Shown piece after piece: positions 1 to 7,724 of a stretch of 64,000 nt of DNA (position 1 is the stretch's first letter; the number at the start of each line of letters is the position of its first letter). Below the pieces are notes generated by a model. It saw only the letters and a list, made by a program, of their open reading frames with translations. It ran no database searches and was not told where the DNA came from. This stretch comes from Kutzneria sp. CA-103260 (GTDB lineage Bacteria; Actinomycetota; Actinomycetes; Mycobacteriales; Pseudonocardiaceae). The stretch covers positions 4,278,001 through 4,342,000 of the forward strand of contig NZ_CP073318.1 of NCBI RefSeq assembly GCF_018263855.1, given 5' to 3'. The translations under genes and the position numbers were made by a program.

Positions 1-311
1 TTGAAGTCGGCCATGCCCAGACTGGCCATCAGCTCCGCGAGATCACCGGGATCGTCCCCGGCGGTCTGCTCGCTGAGGCCGGCCAGGCGGCGCAGGGCCG
101 CAGCGGTCATCGCGCGTACCGGATCACCCAGCCCGCGCAGGTCCAGTGTCTGCATGGTGCGGGCCGTGAGCCCGCGGTCGTCATCGTTCTTGCCCTCGTC
201 AGGCTCGGCCAGCCGCTCCACCACCAGCGGAGCCACCCCGGATAACCGCAGCTCAGCGGCCAGGAACAGCCCGACCGGCCCGCCCCCGACGATCAACACC
301 GGCACGTCCAT
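1..311 (-). CDS. FAD-dependent aromatic-ring monooxygenase, N-terminal part (cut by window edge)
   Basis: The minus-strand frame opens with ATG at 311 and stays open to the window edge, giving 103 residues. The start shows a Rossmann dinucleotide motif GGGPVG at residues 9-14. A stretch around DRGLTARTMQ follows, which matches the FAD-contacting region of PheA/TetX-class flavin hydroxylases. Family members use FAD and NAD(P)H to hydroxylate aromatic or polyketide substrates in the cytosol; the substrate here is unknown. It is divergent from the MarR gene at 403, and the palindrome at 339-353 lies between them, so control by that regulator is likely (inference). The C-terminal substrate domain is outside the window. 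Confidence 0.85.
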   Translation of the reverse strand, partial: MDVPVLIVGGGPVGLFLAAELRLSGVAPLVVERLAEPDEGKNDDDRGLTARTMQTLDLRGLGDPVRAMTAAALRRLAGLSEQTAGDDPGDLAELMASLGMADF

Positions 312-338
312 GTCACCCTCCCCGTGACGCGGAAATAC

Positions 339-353
339 TTCACATGATGTGAA
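339..353. promoter_or_regulatory. Candidate MarR operator in the divergent promoter region
   Basis: TTCACATGATGTGAA is a 7-bp-arm palindrome around a single central base. It lies between the monooxygenase start (311) and the MarR start (403). Size and symmetry fit a MarR dimer site; binding is inferred. Confidence 0.55.
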
Positions 354-402
354 CAGTATGCATGCCGTAAACTATCGGCGCCAGGTTTTCAGGGAGGCGC
401 CA

Positions 403-846
403 GTGGACAACAGGGATCGGTTGATCGAGCGGATCGAGCAGGCCGAGGATCGGTTCCTGCGGCTCACCTCGGCCGGCGGGGCCAGTCCGCTGGCGTCCAC
501 CGACCTCACCATGCGGCAGTTGCAGGCGCTGCTCGTCGTGTCCTTCGTGGACGGCGCCTCCGGCCAGGACCTGGCCCGCGCCCTCGGCGTCGGCCTCGCC
601 GCCGTCACCGGCATCACCCACCGGCTCTCCGCTCGCGGCCTCATCCGCCGCGCCGTCGACCCCGACGACCGCCGGGTGCGCCGAATCTACTTGTCCCCCA
701 AGGGATCCGCCATGCTCGCCGAGCTCCGCGACGCCGGCCGCAACAACAAGCGCCGGCTACTCAAGCGCCTCGACACCGAGGCCCTGCACAAGATGGCCGA
801 CGCCATGGACGCCCTCAACGAAGCCGCCGAGTCCGACCACACCTGA
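403..846 (+). CDS. MarR-family transcriptional regulator
   Basis: This is a 147-residue winged-helix regulator. The GTG at 403 was chosen because AGGGAGG at 391-397 sits 5 nt upstream; an in-frame ATG at 349 would overlap the palindromic operator. The middle carries the MarR core: a recognition-helix region (LARALGVGLAAVTGITHRL) followed by the wing signature DPDDRRVRRIYLSPKG. Such proteins are usually ligand-released repressors of an adjacent divergent gene. The neighbour is a flavin monooxygenase, so the likely role is substrate- or drug-responsive control of that enzyme and of itself. The family call is firm; the ligand is unknown. Confidence 0.88.
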   Translation: MDNRDRLIERIEQAEDRFLRLTSAGGASPLASTDLTMRQLQALLVVSFVDGASGQDLARALGVGLAAVTGITHRLSARGLIRRAVDPDDRRVRRIYLSPKGSAMLAELRDAGRNNKRRLLKRLDTEALHKMADAMDALNEAAESDHT

Positions 847-1225
847 CCACCCCGACCCCACACACCAGCGACACCAAACGCCACATGTGGTCCGTCGTCG
901 CCTTCATATGCCACATAGACAGAACTCATGCGCGTCATGAAGATGCCTGCCCGTGAACTCTCCAAGGTCGTGAACGGAATCGGACATGACCGGCTTCAGT
1001 CGAGGCGTCCACGACTCGTTCGCTATGGACCGTCCACTTACTCAACGTCGAACGCTCGTTCGCGTCGGCGTTCTCACTCAATGCGGCGTGAGCGGATGTT
1101 CGGCGTTCGACACCGCTGCGTATCGGCGCGCCGGGAGTGTGGTTGGGCCGTTCGCGTGTAGTCGTCGCGACAGAGGGCCTTCGGCTTGGCCAGCAGTTGC
1201 TGGTTCGCTTGTCGCGCAGCTGGCT
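847..1225. other. Intergenic stretch with no supported gene
   Basis: About 380 bp lie between the MarR gene and the convergent HxlR gene. Short reading frames exist on both strands but none has a ribosome site, family features or convincing codon bias. The base composition is a little less GC-rich than the flanks. I see no clear terminator or RNA. Confidence 0.5.
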
Positions 1226-1645
1226 TCACATGCTGTCGAGGACATCGGCGTGCTGCGCGTCGTGGACGGCGTTGGCCTGATCGATCTCCACCATGTGCTC
1301 TTCCGCCCAAGCCCGCAACGCCGCCAGCGGAGCCTCCAACGACAAGCCCAGCTCCGTGAGCCGGTAGTGCACCCGTGGCGGCACGGTCGGCTCCACCCGA
1401 CGGCCGACCAGCCCGTCCCGGACCAGGCTGTGCAGCGTCACCGACAGCATCTTCTGCGACACGCCGGACATCCGCCGCCGCAACTCGGCGAACCGCACCT
1501 CACCCGGGGCGGCCTCGGCGAGCACCTTGACCGCCATCGACGTCCATTTCGTGCCAATGCGGTCCAGCAGCTGACGCGTCGGACACCGGGGATCGAACAG
1601 ATCGCCGCGACCGGCGCGCTCCACCCGCACGGGCTGAGTGGTCAC
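1226..1645 (-). CDS. HxlR-family transcriptional regulator
   Basis: This is a 139-residue HxlR-type winged-helix protein. The GTG at 1645 has GGTGAG upstream and gives the usual short N-terminus. The family-typical cysteine in DPRCPTRQLLDRIGTKW (Cys21) precedes the HTH, and the stretch RMSGVSQKMLSVTLHSL is the recognition region. HxlR proteins often sense electrophiles or redox state through that cysteine. It is divergent from the epoxide-hydrolase-like gene at 1742, and an extended inverted repeat lies between them, so it probably represses or activates that gene. The epoxide/electrophile link is inference. Confidence 0.9.
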   Translation of the reverse strand: MTTQPVRVERAGRGDLFDPRCPTRQLLDRIGTKWTSMAVKVLAEAAPGEVRFAELRRRMSGVSQKMLSVTLHSLVRDGLVGRRVEPTVPPRVHYRLTELGLSLEAPLAALRAWAEEHMVEIDQANAVHDAQHADVLDSM

Positions 1646-1693
1646 CTTGACCTCACCACCTGTCGGCAAAGTGCCGTCTTGGCACCACAACCA

Positions 1694-1730
1694 CGGTTAC
1701 CTACGGTTCTGTGGTCACCGATGGTAACCG
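1694..1730. promoter_or_regulatory. Candidate HxlR operator (inverted repeat)
   Basis: CGGTTACC at 1694-1701 and its exact complement GGTAACCG at 1723-1730 flank 21 bp. The symmetry continues inward (GGTTACCnnCGGT on both sides). It sits between the divergent HxlR and hydrolase genes and just upstream of the hydrolase ribosome site (1733-1737). Confidence 0.6.
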
Positions 1731-1741
1731 ACGGAGGCACT

Positions 1742-2623
1742 GTGTCCGACACCTCGTCACCCCGCCCGCCGAAGGTCGAGCTGCGGCGGATCGCGACCAA
1801 CGGCGTCCACCTCAACGTGGCCACGGCCGGCGCCGGTCCTGCGGTCGTGCTGCTGCACGGCTTTCCGCACACCTGGCAGGTGTGGAGCGAGCTCATCGGC
1901 CCGTTGTCCGCGCACCACCGGGTGATCGCCCCCGACCTGCGCGGATTCGGCGCCAGCACGCGCGCCCCGGACGGTTACGACGCCGGCACTCTGGCCGACG
2001 ACATCGACGGGATCCTCGACGCCGTCGCCGAACCCACGGCGGCCGTGGTCGCGATCGACGCCGGCACCCCGGTCGCGGTCCTGCTCGCCCTGCGCCGACC
2101 CGACCGGATCCGACGACTGGTCGTCATGGAAGCGCTGCTGGGCTCGCTGCCCGGCGCTGAGGAGTTCCTCGCCGCCGGTCCACCCTGGTGGTTCGGATTC
2201 CATGCCGTCCCCGGTCTCGCCGAAACGGTCCTCATCGGACACGAGGAGCAGTACATCGACTGGTTCCTCACCGCCGGCACCCGCAGCCGGCGCGTGCCAC
2301 CCGACATCCACGACGCGATCATCAACGCCTACACCGGAGTCGACGCCCTCCGCTGCGCCTTCTCCTACTACCGCGCACTGCCCACCACCGCCCGCCACCT
2401 CAGTGACGCCGTGGCCGGTGGCCGGCTCACCGTGCCCACGCTGGCGATCGGCGCTCACCCGGTCGGCGCTGCGCTGGAACGACAGCTACGCCCCATCGCC
2501 GACGACCTCACCGGACATCTCATGCCGGATTGCGGCCACATCATTCCGCTGGATCGGCCCCGAGAACTGCTCGGTCTCGTGAGGCCCTTCCTCGCCGCCG
2601 ACCTGGTCGCCGAGCCAACGTGA
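1742..2623 (+). CDS. Alpha/beta-hydrolase, epoxide hydrolase/dehalogenase type
   Basis: This is a 293-residue cytosolic alpha/beta-hydrolase. The GTG at 1742 follows GGAGG (1733-1737). HGFP at 39-42 forms the oxyanion region. The nucleophile elbow reads AIDAG with Asp106 where serine esterases carry Ser, which is the hallmark of soluble epoxide hydrolases and haloalkane dehalogenases. The cap segment contains FSYYRAL, compatible with the ring-opening tyrosines of epoxide hydrolases, and GHIIP near the C-terminus supplies the histidine. It probably opens small epoxides by an ester intermediate, but the true substrate cannot be told. The HxlR gene and operator next door suggest inducible expression. 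Confidence 0.82.
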   Translation: MSDTSSPRPPKVELRRIATNGVHLNVATAGAGPAVVLLHGFPHTWQVWSELIGPLSAHHRVIAPDLRGFGASTRAPDGYDAGTLADDIDGILDAVAEPTAAVVAIDAGTPVAVLLALRRPDRIRRLVVMEALLGSLPGAEEFLAAGPPWWFGFHAVPGLAETVLIGHEEQYIDWFLTAGTRSRRVPPDIHDAIINAYTGVDALRCAFSYYRALPTTARHLSDAVAGGRLTVPTLAIGAHPVGAALERQLRPIADDLTGHLMPDCGHIIPLDRPRELLGLVRPFLAADLVAEPT

Positions 2624-3004
2624 CCGGCTAACGCGCCGTAATGGCGCCTCCTCGACATGACCGCCCGGCGTCTGTCGGCAGTGCCTGACAGCGGACAGGG
2701 GCTCCAGTGACGGGTGGGAAGAACCAGGACGAGGTGGCCCAGTCGCAGGCGCTGCGACCAATCGGCGGATCCCACTCTGTCATCGGCAGGAGAGTGCATT
2801 CGCCGGGGCTCAACCCACCGGCACGTCGTCCACTGACCGACGTCGTTGCTGCGATTAACAGACGCGTTCCGCCCGTGCATTTCGAGTCGGACGTTCGCAA
2901 CGTTCGTTGGGGGCAGACCCCTGTGGACCACATGTGGCGTCGACAGCGAGTGGGTAGTGGCGCTACAGTCATGGCTATAGCAGCTGTAGCGGAGGAGGCT
3001 GGGC
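2624..3004. other. Intergenic stretch with a candidate operator at its end
   Basis: No frame here has both a plausible start and protein-family features. The only clear structure is the dyad at 2962-2990 ahead of the SDR gene. The rest is unassigned. Confidence 0.5.
2962..2990. promoter_or_regulatory. Candidate operator/promoter dyad ahead of SDR gene
   Basis: GCTACAG (2962-2968) and CTGTAGC (2984-2990) are exact inverted arms 15 bp apart. The 8-bp palindrome GCTATAGC lies within the spacer. The dyad ends directly before the ribosome site GGAGGAGG (2991-2998). The cognate regulator is not in the window. Confidence 0.4.
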
Positions 3005-3838
3005 GTGAAGACGTGGTTCATCACCGGTGGCACACCGGGCGGCTTCGGCATGGCGTACGCGAACGCGGCGCTGGCCATCGGCGACCGGGTGGCACTGACT
3101 GCCCGTCGGCCCGATGAACTGGCGGAATGGGCGCAGCAGCACGGTGATCGGGTGTTGGTGCTGCCGCTCGACGTCACGGACCGGGAGCAGATCCGGCGGG
3201 CGGTGCGCGCCGCCGAGGAGCGGTTCGGCGGCATCGACGTGCTGGTCAACAACGCGGGCCGGGGCTGGTACGGCTCGGTGGAGGGCAGCACCGACGACAC
3301 CGTGCGGCGGACGTTCGACCTCAACTTCTTCGGCGCGGTCGACGTGATCCGCGCGGTGTTGCCGGGCATGCGCGAACGTGGCAGCGGCTGGATCGTGAGC
3401 ATGTCGTCGCTGGCGGGCCTGGTGGGGATCACCGGATTCGGCTACTACTCGGCGGCGAAGTTCGCCCTGGAAGGCCTCACCGAGGCACTGCGGCGCGAGG
3501 TGGAACCGTTTGGTGTCAAGGTGTTGTCGGTGGAGCCGGGGGCGTTCCGCACCAACGCGTACGCCGGCTTCGACGACGAGCCGATCAGCGAGACCGTCGA
3601 CGCCTACCACCCGCTGCTGACCGAAGTCCGCGCGGCATTCGTGGCGGAGAACGGAAAGCAGGCGGGCGATCCGGACCGGGGCGTGCGCGCGGTGATCGAG
3701 GCGATGAACTCGGCCAACCCGCCGGAGCGGCTGGTGCTCGGCAACGCCGCCTTCGAGTCGGCCACGACCAAGTTCGAGGCGACGCTGACCGAACTGCGCG
3801 TGCACGAGAAGCTGTCGCGCGGGGCCGACTTCGACTGA
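3005..3838 (+). CDS. Short-chain dehydrogenase/reductase (classical SDR)
   Basis: This 277-residue Rossmann oxidoreductase starts at GTG 3005 behind GGAGGAGG. The cofactor motif is TGGTPGGFG (7-15) instead of the common TGASSGIG. Arg34 in TARR after the second strand favours NADP. NNAG is at 82-85, and the catalytic set is Ser135, Tyr148 and Lys152 in YYSAAK. The C-terminal part (EPGAFRTNAYAGF) resembles SDRs annotated as oxidoreductases of unknown substrate. It stands alone apart from the decayed SDR fragment immediately downstream. The enzyme is probably active; the substrate is unknown. Confidence 0.88.
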   Translation: MKTWFITGGTPGGFGMAYANAALAIGDRVALTARRPDELAEWAQQHGDRVLVLPLDVTDREQIRRAVRAAEERFGGIDVLVNNAGRGWYGSVEGSTDDTVRRTFDLNFFGAVDVIRAVLPGMRERGSGWIVSMSSLAGLVGITGFGYYSAAKFALEGLTEALRREVEPFGVKVLSVEPGAFRTNAYAGFDDEPISETVDAYHPLLTEVRAAFVAENGKQAGDPDRGVRAVIEAMNSANPPERLVLGNAAFESATTKFEATLTELRVHEKLSRGADFD

Positions 3839-3840
3839 CT

Positions 3841-3996
3841 GCCCGATCGGTCGTCGTCGGCCTGATGCACACGCTGGTCCGGGAGATCGCCCCGTTTCGG
3901 TTGATCACCATGGACGACGTCGCCGCGTTCCTGCTGCGCAACGGGGGCATGAACGGGCACGACCTGAACATCGACGGCGGTTGGCTGCTGACCTGA
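3841..3996 (+). pseudogene. Remnant of a second SDR gene with a large internal deletion
   Basis: In the frame ending at TGA 3994-3996 the translation begins with RSVVVGLMHTLVREIAP, which matches the helix after the catalytic YxxxK lysine of mycofactocin-type SDRs. It then jumps to ITMDDVAAFLL and GHDLNIDGGWLLT, the typical SDR C-terminus. The roughly 50-100 residues expected between are missing, and so is the whole N-terminal half. There is no start codon with a ribosome site. It looks like a dead relic fused behind the intact SDR gene, in a different frame. Confidence 0.6.
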
Positions 3997-4002
3997 GCTC
4001 GG

Positions 4003-5106
4003 TCAGCCGGCCATCACCCCGGCGAGCCGCTGCGCGCCACCGGGTTCGAAGCACTCCACGAGGTTGGTCGCCGAGTCATGGGCGGCCTCCTCGGCACGGG
4101 GGAACATGGCGGTCTCGTACGCGGTCAGCGCTGTCTCGACGTCAGAGCCGGCGGCGAGGGCGAGGGCCAGGTCGGTGCCGTCGAGCATGGCCAGGTTCGC
4201 GCCCTCGCCGGCAAAGGGCGACATGAGGTGGGCGGCGTCGCCGAGCAGGGTGACGCCGGGGACGCGCGTCCAGCGGTGCCCGACGGGCAGGGCGTGGATC
4301 GCCCGCGGCACGAAGGTGGCGTCGGCGTCGGCGATGAGGCCGCGCAGGGGTTCGGCGAAGTCGTCGAAGAGCTCCAGCAGCCGCAGGCGGGTCTGGACCG
4401 GGTCGGCGGGGTCGACGAGTTCGGTGCCGGCCCAGTTCTCGTCCTCGGCGCGAATGGCCAGATAGACCCGGATCCGGCCGTCGCCGTTGCGCTGGGCCAT
4501 CACACCCTTGCCGTGGTCGAGGGCGAACATCGAGCCGGGGCCGACAAAGGCGGCGGCGTCCGGGTGCTTGGCGTCCACATCGGACAGATGGATCTCGACG
4601 AACGACAGCCCGGAGTAGATCGGCCGGGCGTCGGACAGCAGCGGCCGGACCTTCGACCACGCCCCGTCGGCGCCGACGACCAGGTCGGACTCGACAGTCT
4701 CGCCGCCGACGGTGATCGTCGACGGAGTCACGGACGTGACCTTGGCGCCCCAGCGCACCGTGCCGGCCGGCAGGGACTCGACGAGAATCCGCTTGAGCTC
4801 CTTGCGGTCGACCTCGGGCCGGCCGCCGGGCTCGGGCGCGACGTCGTCGATGTAGACGGTGCCCCGGCCGTCCATCAGCCGCATCGCCTCGCCCTCGTCC
4901 CGGGCGACGGCCCGGAACTGGTCGAACAGGCCCGCTTCGCGCAGCGCCCGCTGCCCGGACTCCTCATGCATGTCCAGGGTGCCGCCCTGGTCGCGGGCGG
5001 TCGGCGAGGCGTCCAGTTCGTACACAGTGGACTGGACGCCGTTGACGTGCAGCACCCGGGCGAGTGTGAGGCCGCCGAGGCCGCCGCCGACGATGCTGAT
5101 CTTCAT
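4003..5106 (-). CDS. FAD-dependent monooxygenase, TetX-like
   Basis: This is a 367-residue class A flavin monooxygenase with GGAG upstream of the ATG at 5106. GGGLGG at residues 7-12 binds the ADP part of FAD, and GADGAWSKVR is the DG motif contacting FAD and NADPH. GDAAHLMSPFAGEGANLAM near the C-terminus is the third FAD motif in the form seen in TetX tetracycline-inactivating enzymes and their relatives. It is the last gene of a minus-strand set (hydrolase 5827-6471, TetR 5120-5785, this gene), 13 bp after the TetR gene. Probable function is hydroxylation of an aromatic or polyketide compound. Drug inactivation is possible but unproven. Confidence 0.86.
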   Translation of the reverse strand: MKISIVGGGLGGLTLARVLHVNGVQSTVYELDASPTARDQGGTLDMHEESGQRALREAGLFDQFRAVARDEGEAMRLMDGRGTVYIDDVAPEPGGRPEVDRKELKRILVESLPAGTVRWGAKVTSVTPSTITVGGETVESDLVVGADGAWSKVRPLLSDARPIYSGLSFVEIHLSDVDAKHPDAAAFVGPGSMFALDHGKGVMAQRNGDGRIRVYLAIRAEDENWAGTELVDPADPVQTRLRLLELFDDFAEPLRGLIADADATFVPRAIHALPVGHRWTRVPGVTLLGDAAHLMSPFAGEGANLAMLDGTDLALALAAGSDVETALTAYETAMFPRAEEAAHDSATNLVECFEPGGAQRLAGVMAG

Positions 5107-5119
5107 TGCGTTTCTCCGA

Positions 5120-5785
5120 TCACGGTATAGGGGTGCCGAGCGCCCCGCTGATCAGGACGTCGAACATCCAGCGCGCCCGATTCACGGCCGGGCCGGCCAT
5201 CAGTTCCCTGGAGTGTGCGGCGATGTTGGGGTAGGTGTCGGCCGGGGCGTCGGCGACCACCCGTTCGAGCCGGTCGTGGTTGGCCACCGCGGCCGCCAGA
5301 TTCTCTTGCTGGGTGCCGTGTTCCACCGCGCTGGCGGTGGCGATCAGCAGCAGCATGTCCACCGCCCAGGCGGCCTGTGCCTTGGGCATGCCGCCCTCGG
5401 CCAGCCGGCCCAGCACCGCCTCGACCACGGCCAGGTAGTTCGGACCGCTGAGCCGGGTGACCATCGCGACCCGAGCCAGGCTCGGATTCTCGTGCAGCAC
5501 CCGCTGGTAGGAGGTGATCACCTTGTGCAGCCGCTCCCGCCAGTCCGGCGAGCGGCCCGGGTCCAGGTCGACCTCGCCGAGCAGCTCGTCGAGCATCGCG
5601 GCGTGCAGTTCCTCGGTGTCGCGGACGTAGACATAGAGCGAGGCCGGCCCGGTGTCGAGCTCCTTGGCCAGCCGCCGCATGGTGACCTTGTCCATGCCCT
5701 CGGCCCGCATCACCGCCAGCGCCGTGCCGACGATGCCGTCCCTGGTCAGCGCCGGCTTGGCCGGCCGTTCCCGTCGGTTGTACAT
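5120..5785 (-). CDS. TetR-family repressor (TetR_C type)
   Basis: This 221-residue protein starts at ATG 5785 (MYNRRERPAKPALTR). An in-frame start at 5821 would lie inside the operator palindrome and is rejected. The HTH is in residues about 15-60, with LAKELDTGPASLYVYVRDTEEL as the recognition part. The C-terminal all-helical region matches the TetR_C tetracycline-repressor-like class. It lies between the hydrolase and the TetX-like monooxygenase. Palindromes of the same sequence sit upstream of it (5812-5829) and upstream of the hydrolase (6483-6512). It probably represses the three-gene set and is released by a substrate of the monooxygenase (inference). Confidence 0.9.
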   Translation of the reverse strand: MYNRRERPAKPALTRDGIVGTALAVMRAEGMDKVTMRRLAKELDTGPASLYVYVRDTEELHAAMLDELLGEVDLDPGRSPDWRERLHKVITSYQRVLHENPSLARVAMVTRLSGPNYLAVVEAVLGRLAEGGMPKAQAAWAVDMLLLIATASAVEHGTQQENLAAAVANHDRLERVVADAPADTYPNIAAHSRELMAGPAVNRARWMFDVLISGALGTPIP

Positions 5786-5811
5786 GGGATCGAGCCTAAC
5801 GGACGCGTTCG

Positions 5812-5829
5812 TGACGAACACGTTCGTCA
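5812..5829. promoter_or_regulatory. TetR operator 1 (upstream of tetR-type gene)
   Basis: TGACGAACACGTTCGTCA has perfect 8-bp arms around AC. It overlaps the hydrolase stop codon (5827-5829) and lies 27 bp upstream of the TetR start. A further half site (CGTTCGT) precedes it. The same ACGAACnnGTTCGT core recurs at 6483-6512. Confidence 0.75.
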
Positions 5830-6471
5830 GGGACGCAGGAAATCGGCGATGAGGTCCAGCGTGCGCTCCAGGGCTTCCATCAACGGGGCATGGCCGACAC
5901 CCGGCAGCGACACGAACTCCGCCTTCGGGAAGTGCTTCACGTAGGCGCGGCCGTACTCCAGCGGGGCGACCCGATCGTCCTCGCCCCAGATGGCCAGCGT
6001 CGGCACAGTCACCCTCGCCACCCGATGCGGCAGCCGCGGGTCGCCCTGCGGATGCGGAGCCATGTAGTGGGCCAGCACCCCGAGGTTGTCCCGCACCGCC
6101 GGCGGCAGCTGCGCTGCCTGGTCCGGGTTCGGCGTGGCCACCGGCAGCCCCGGGATCCGCGGCCCGATCACGTCGATCAGCACCAGTCCCCCAATGCGCC
6201 GGCCGCGGTCGCGGATCACCATCTCGGCGGCGATCCAGCCGCCGAAGGAGGTCGCGATCACCACCAAGTCCTCGATGTTCTCGTCGTCCAGCAGGTCGAG
6301 GTACTCCATCGCCAGGTCGTCCGGCCCCTCGTACCAGTCGGGCCGAGACGTGCCATCCCAGCCGGCGTGAGTGGGCGCGAGCACCCGGTGCGTCGGCTCG
6401 AAGCGGTCCACGATCGGCTGCACCGACCGCCGTCCCGGGCCCCCGTGCAACACCATCAGCGTCTTGGTCAT
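5827..6471 (-). CDS. Alpha/beta-hydrolase (serine type)
   Basis: This compact 214-residue alpha/beta-hydrolase has HGGPG at 9-13 and a nucleophile elbow ATSFGG with Ser75. The acid is probably in GEDDRVAP and the histidine in GVGHAP, so the triad appears complete. There is little or no cap domain. It is the first gene of the operon read toward TetR and the TetX-like monooxygenase, and its promoter region carries two overlapping copies of the TetR palindrome. Role unknown: perhaps an esterase or ring-cleaving partner of the monooxygenase. Confidence 0.85.
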   Translation of the reverse strand: MTKTLMVLHGGPGRRSVQPIVDRFEPTHRVLAPTHAGWDGTSRPDWYEGPDDLAMEYLDLLDDENIEDLVVIATSFGGWIAAEMVIRDRGRRIGGLVLIDVIGPRIPGLPVATPNPDQAAQLPPAVRDNLGVLAHYMAPHPQGDPRLPHRVARVTVPTLAIWGEDDRVAPLEYGRAYVKHFPKAEFVSLPGVGHAPLMEALERTLDLIADFLRP

Positions 6472-6482
6472 GACCCCACCTT

Positions 6483-6512
6483 AACGAACATGTTCGTTAC
6501 GAACAAGTTCGT
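6483..6512. promoter_or_regulatory. TetR operator 2 (tandem palindromes)
   Basis: AACGAACATGTTCGTT (6483-6498) is a perfect 16-bp palindrome. ACGAAC-AA-GTTCGT (6499-6512) abuts it. Both carry the core found at 5812-5829. They lie 12 bp upstream of the hydrolase start and on the msrA side of the intergenic region, so they could also influence msrA. Confidence 0.75.
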
Positions 6513-6633
6513 CAGTGGATTCCCTGGTTCTTACCCAGTGCTTACGCTGGACCGGACGCACGTCACAGCCGGGACCAAAACCGTCCTGACCGGTGTTGTA
6601 TCGACCGGGGGGAACGGATCGAGAGAGGGAGCG

Positions 6634-7155
6634 ATGAGCAACACGACCGAGACCGCGGTGCTGGCCGGCGGGTGCTTCTGGGGCATGCAGGACCTGATCC
6701 GCCGCCAGCCCGGTGTGCTGTCCACCCGGGTCGGCTACTCCGGTGGCGACACGCCCAACGCGACCTACCGCAACCATGGGACCCACGCAGAGGCCGTCGA
6801 GATCGTCTTCGACCCCAGCGTGACCAGCTTCCGCGACCTGCTGGAGTTCTTCTTCCAGGTGCACGACCCGAGCACGAAGAACCGCCAGGGCAACGACATC
6901 GGCCTGAGCTACCGGTCGGCCATCTTCTACACCAGCGACGAGCAGCGCCGGGTGGCCGAGGACACCATCGCCGACGTCGACGCCTCCGGCCTGTGGCCGG
7001 GCAAGGTCGTCACCGAGGTGCAGGCCGCCGGCCCGTTCTGGGAGGCCGAGCCCGAGCACCAGGACTACCTGCTGCGCTACCCGAACGGCTACACCTGCCA
7101 CTTCGTCCGTCCGGGCTGGAAGCTGCCCAAGCGGGCCGAGTCCACGCAGGGCTGA
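6634..7155 (+). CDS. msrA: Peptide-methionine (S)-S-oxide reductase
   Basis: This is a 173-residue MsrA, the cytosolic repair enzyme that reduces methionine-S-sulfoxide in proteins with thioredoxin. The signature GCFWG is at residues 13-17, with catalytic Cys14. The family blocks RVGYSGG, YRNHGTHAEAVEI, QGNDIGLSYRSAIFY and EPEHQDYL follow in order. A cysteine in NGYTCHFV near the C-terminus may be the resolving residue. The ATG at 6634 has GAGAGGGAG upstream. It is divergent from the hydrolase operon and ends in a strong hairpin at 7166-7196. Identification is firm. Confidence 0.97.
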   Translation: MSNTTETAVLAGGCFWGMQDLIRRQPGVLSTRVGYSGGDTPNATYRNHGTHAEAVEIVFDPSVTSFRDLLEFFFQVHDPSTKNRQGNDIGLSYRSAIFYTSDEQRRVAEDTIADVDASGLWPGKVVTEVQAAGPFWEAEPEHQDYLLRYPNGYTCHFVRPGWKLPKRAESTQG

Positions 7156-7165
7156 CGCCCTGAGG

Positions 7166-7196
7166 TCTGGCGGCTGACACCCCGTCAGCCGCCAGA
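7166..7196. terminator. Hairpin terminator after msrA
   Basis: A perfect 13-bp stem (TCTGGCGGCTGAC / GTCAGCCGCCAGA) with a 5-base loop starts 10 bp after the msrA stop. It has no T-run but may serve both strands, because the minus-strand hypothetical frame ends inside it. Confidence 0.75.
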
Positions 7197-7505
7197 CGGG
7201 CAGTACCCCTGGCATATGAACGGCCCGGCCCGGTCGGGGTCGAGTTCCCAGTAGTGCACGCCGCGATCCACGCCGGCCGAGAACAGCGCGTCCCCACGCG
7301 AGCCGAACCGCATCGCGTCCAGCAGCCGCTGGTCGAAGGCGACGTTCGACTCGATGGAGCGGCCGGCGAAGAACACGTGCCGCGAGCCGTAGCGGCGCTG
7401 CATGGCCCGCCGGTGGTCCGGATGGTTCGCGGCAATGTCACCCGATGGTGGGGGACGGTTGCCAGTAGGGGCCGAGGAGCGGGTGACCGGGGGATCTACC
7501 GACAC
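7185..7505 (-). CDS. Hypothetical small protein (uncertain)
   Basis: This is an open frame of 106 residues with a composition consistent with coding (for example VHYWELDPDRAGPFICQG near the end) but no recognised domain, signal or membrane segment. The N-terminal 30 residues are low in structure, and an internal start at MQRRYGSRH is equally possible. Its stop codon falls in the hairpin downstream of msrA. It is divergent from the cyclodipeptide synthase cluster. I cannot assign a function and am not sure it is expressed. Confidence 0.35.
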   Translation of the reverse strand: MSVDPPVTRSSAPTGNRPPPSGDIAANHPDHRRAMQRRYGSRHVFFAGRSIESNVAFDQRLLDAMRFGSRGDALFSAGVDRGVHYWELDPDRAGPFICQGYCPSGG

Positions 7506-7637
7506 GGGTAGTGCGGGACCCCGGACGGCCTAGTCGGCCACCCGCGAGAGTGAATGCCGGACGCGGGGAGTGATTGGTTATTCACACGAACTAGTCCTGT
7601 GCGTGCCGTAGTGCAACCACATAGACTTATGCCGAAA

Positions 7638-7659
7638 TTTGCAGATATGGCTATGCAAA
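7638..7659. promoter_or_regulatory. Candidate promoter/operator of the cyclodipeptide cluster
   Basis: TTTGCA (7638-7643) and TGCAAA (7654-7659) form an inverted repeat. It sits in an unusually AT-rich patch (about 7570-7665) ahead of the cyclodipeptide synthase start. This is the only promoter-like region for the cluster. Confidence 0.4.
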
Positions 7660-7724
7660 AAGCGCAGTCGTCCGGCTCGTCCAGTCCGACGGCAACTTGC
7701 CGTGGACAAGGAAGGGGCTCGCCG

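Noticed and set aside
1..327. Open frame on the plus strand at the window start
   Set aside because: It is antisense to the FAD monooxygenase gene, which has clear motifs on the minus strand.
928..1161. Small frame in the gap after the first MarR gene
   Set aside because: It is rich in Arg/Ser with no ribosome site or domain; probably a chance frame in GC-rich DNA.
986..1741. N-terminal extension of the epoxide-hydrolase-like protein
   Set aside because: This part is antisense to the HxlR gene and lacks family similarity; the GTG at 1742 has the proper ribosome site.
2707..3117. 136-residue frame before the SDR gene
   Set aside because: It overlaps the candidate operator and the SDR start in another frame and has no recognisable features.
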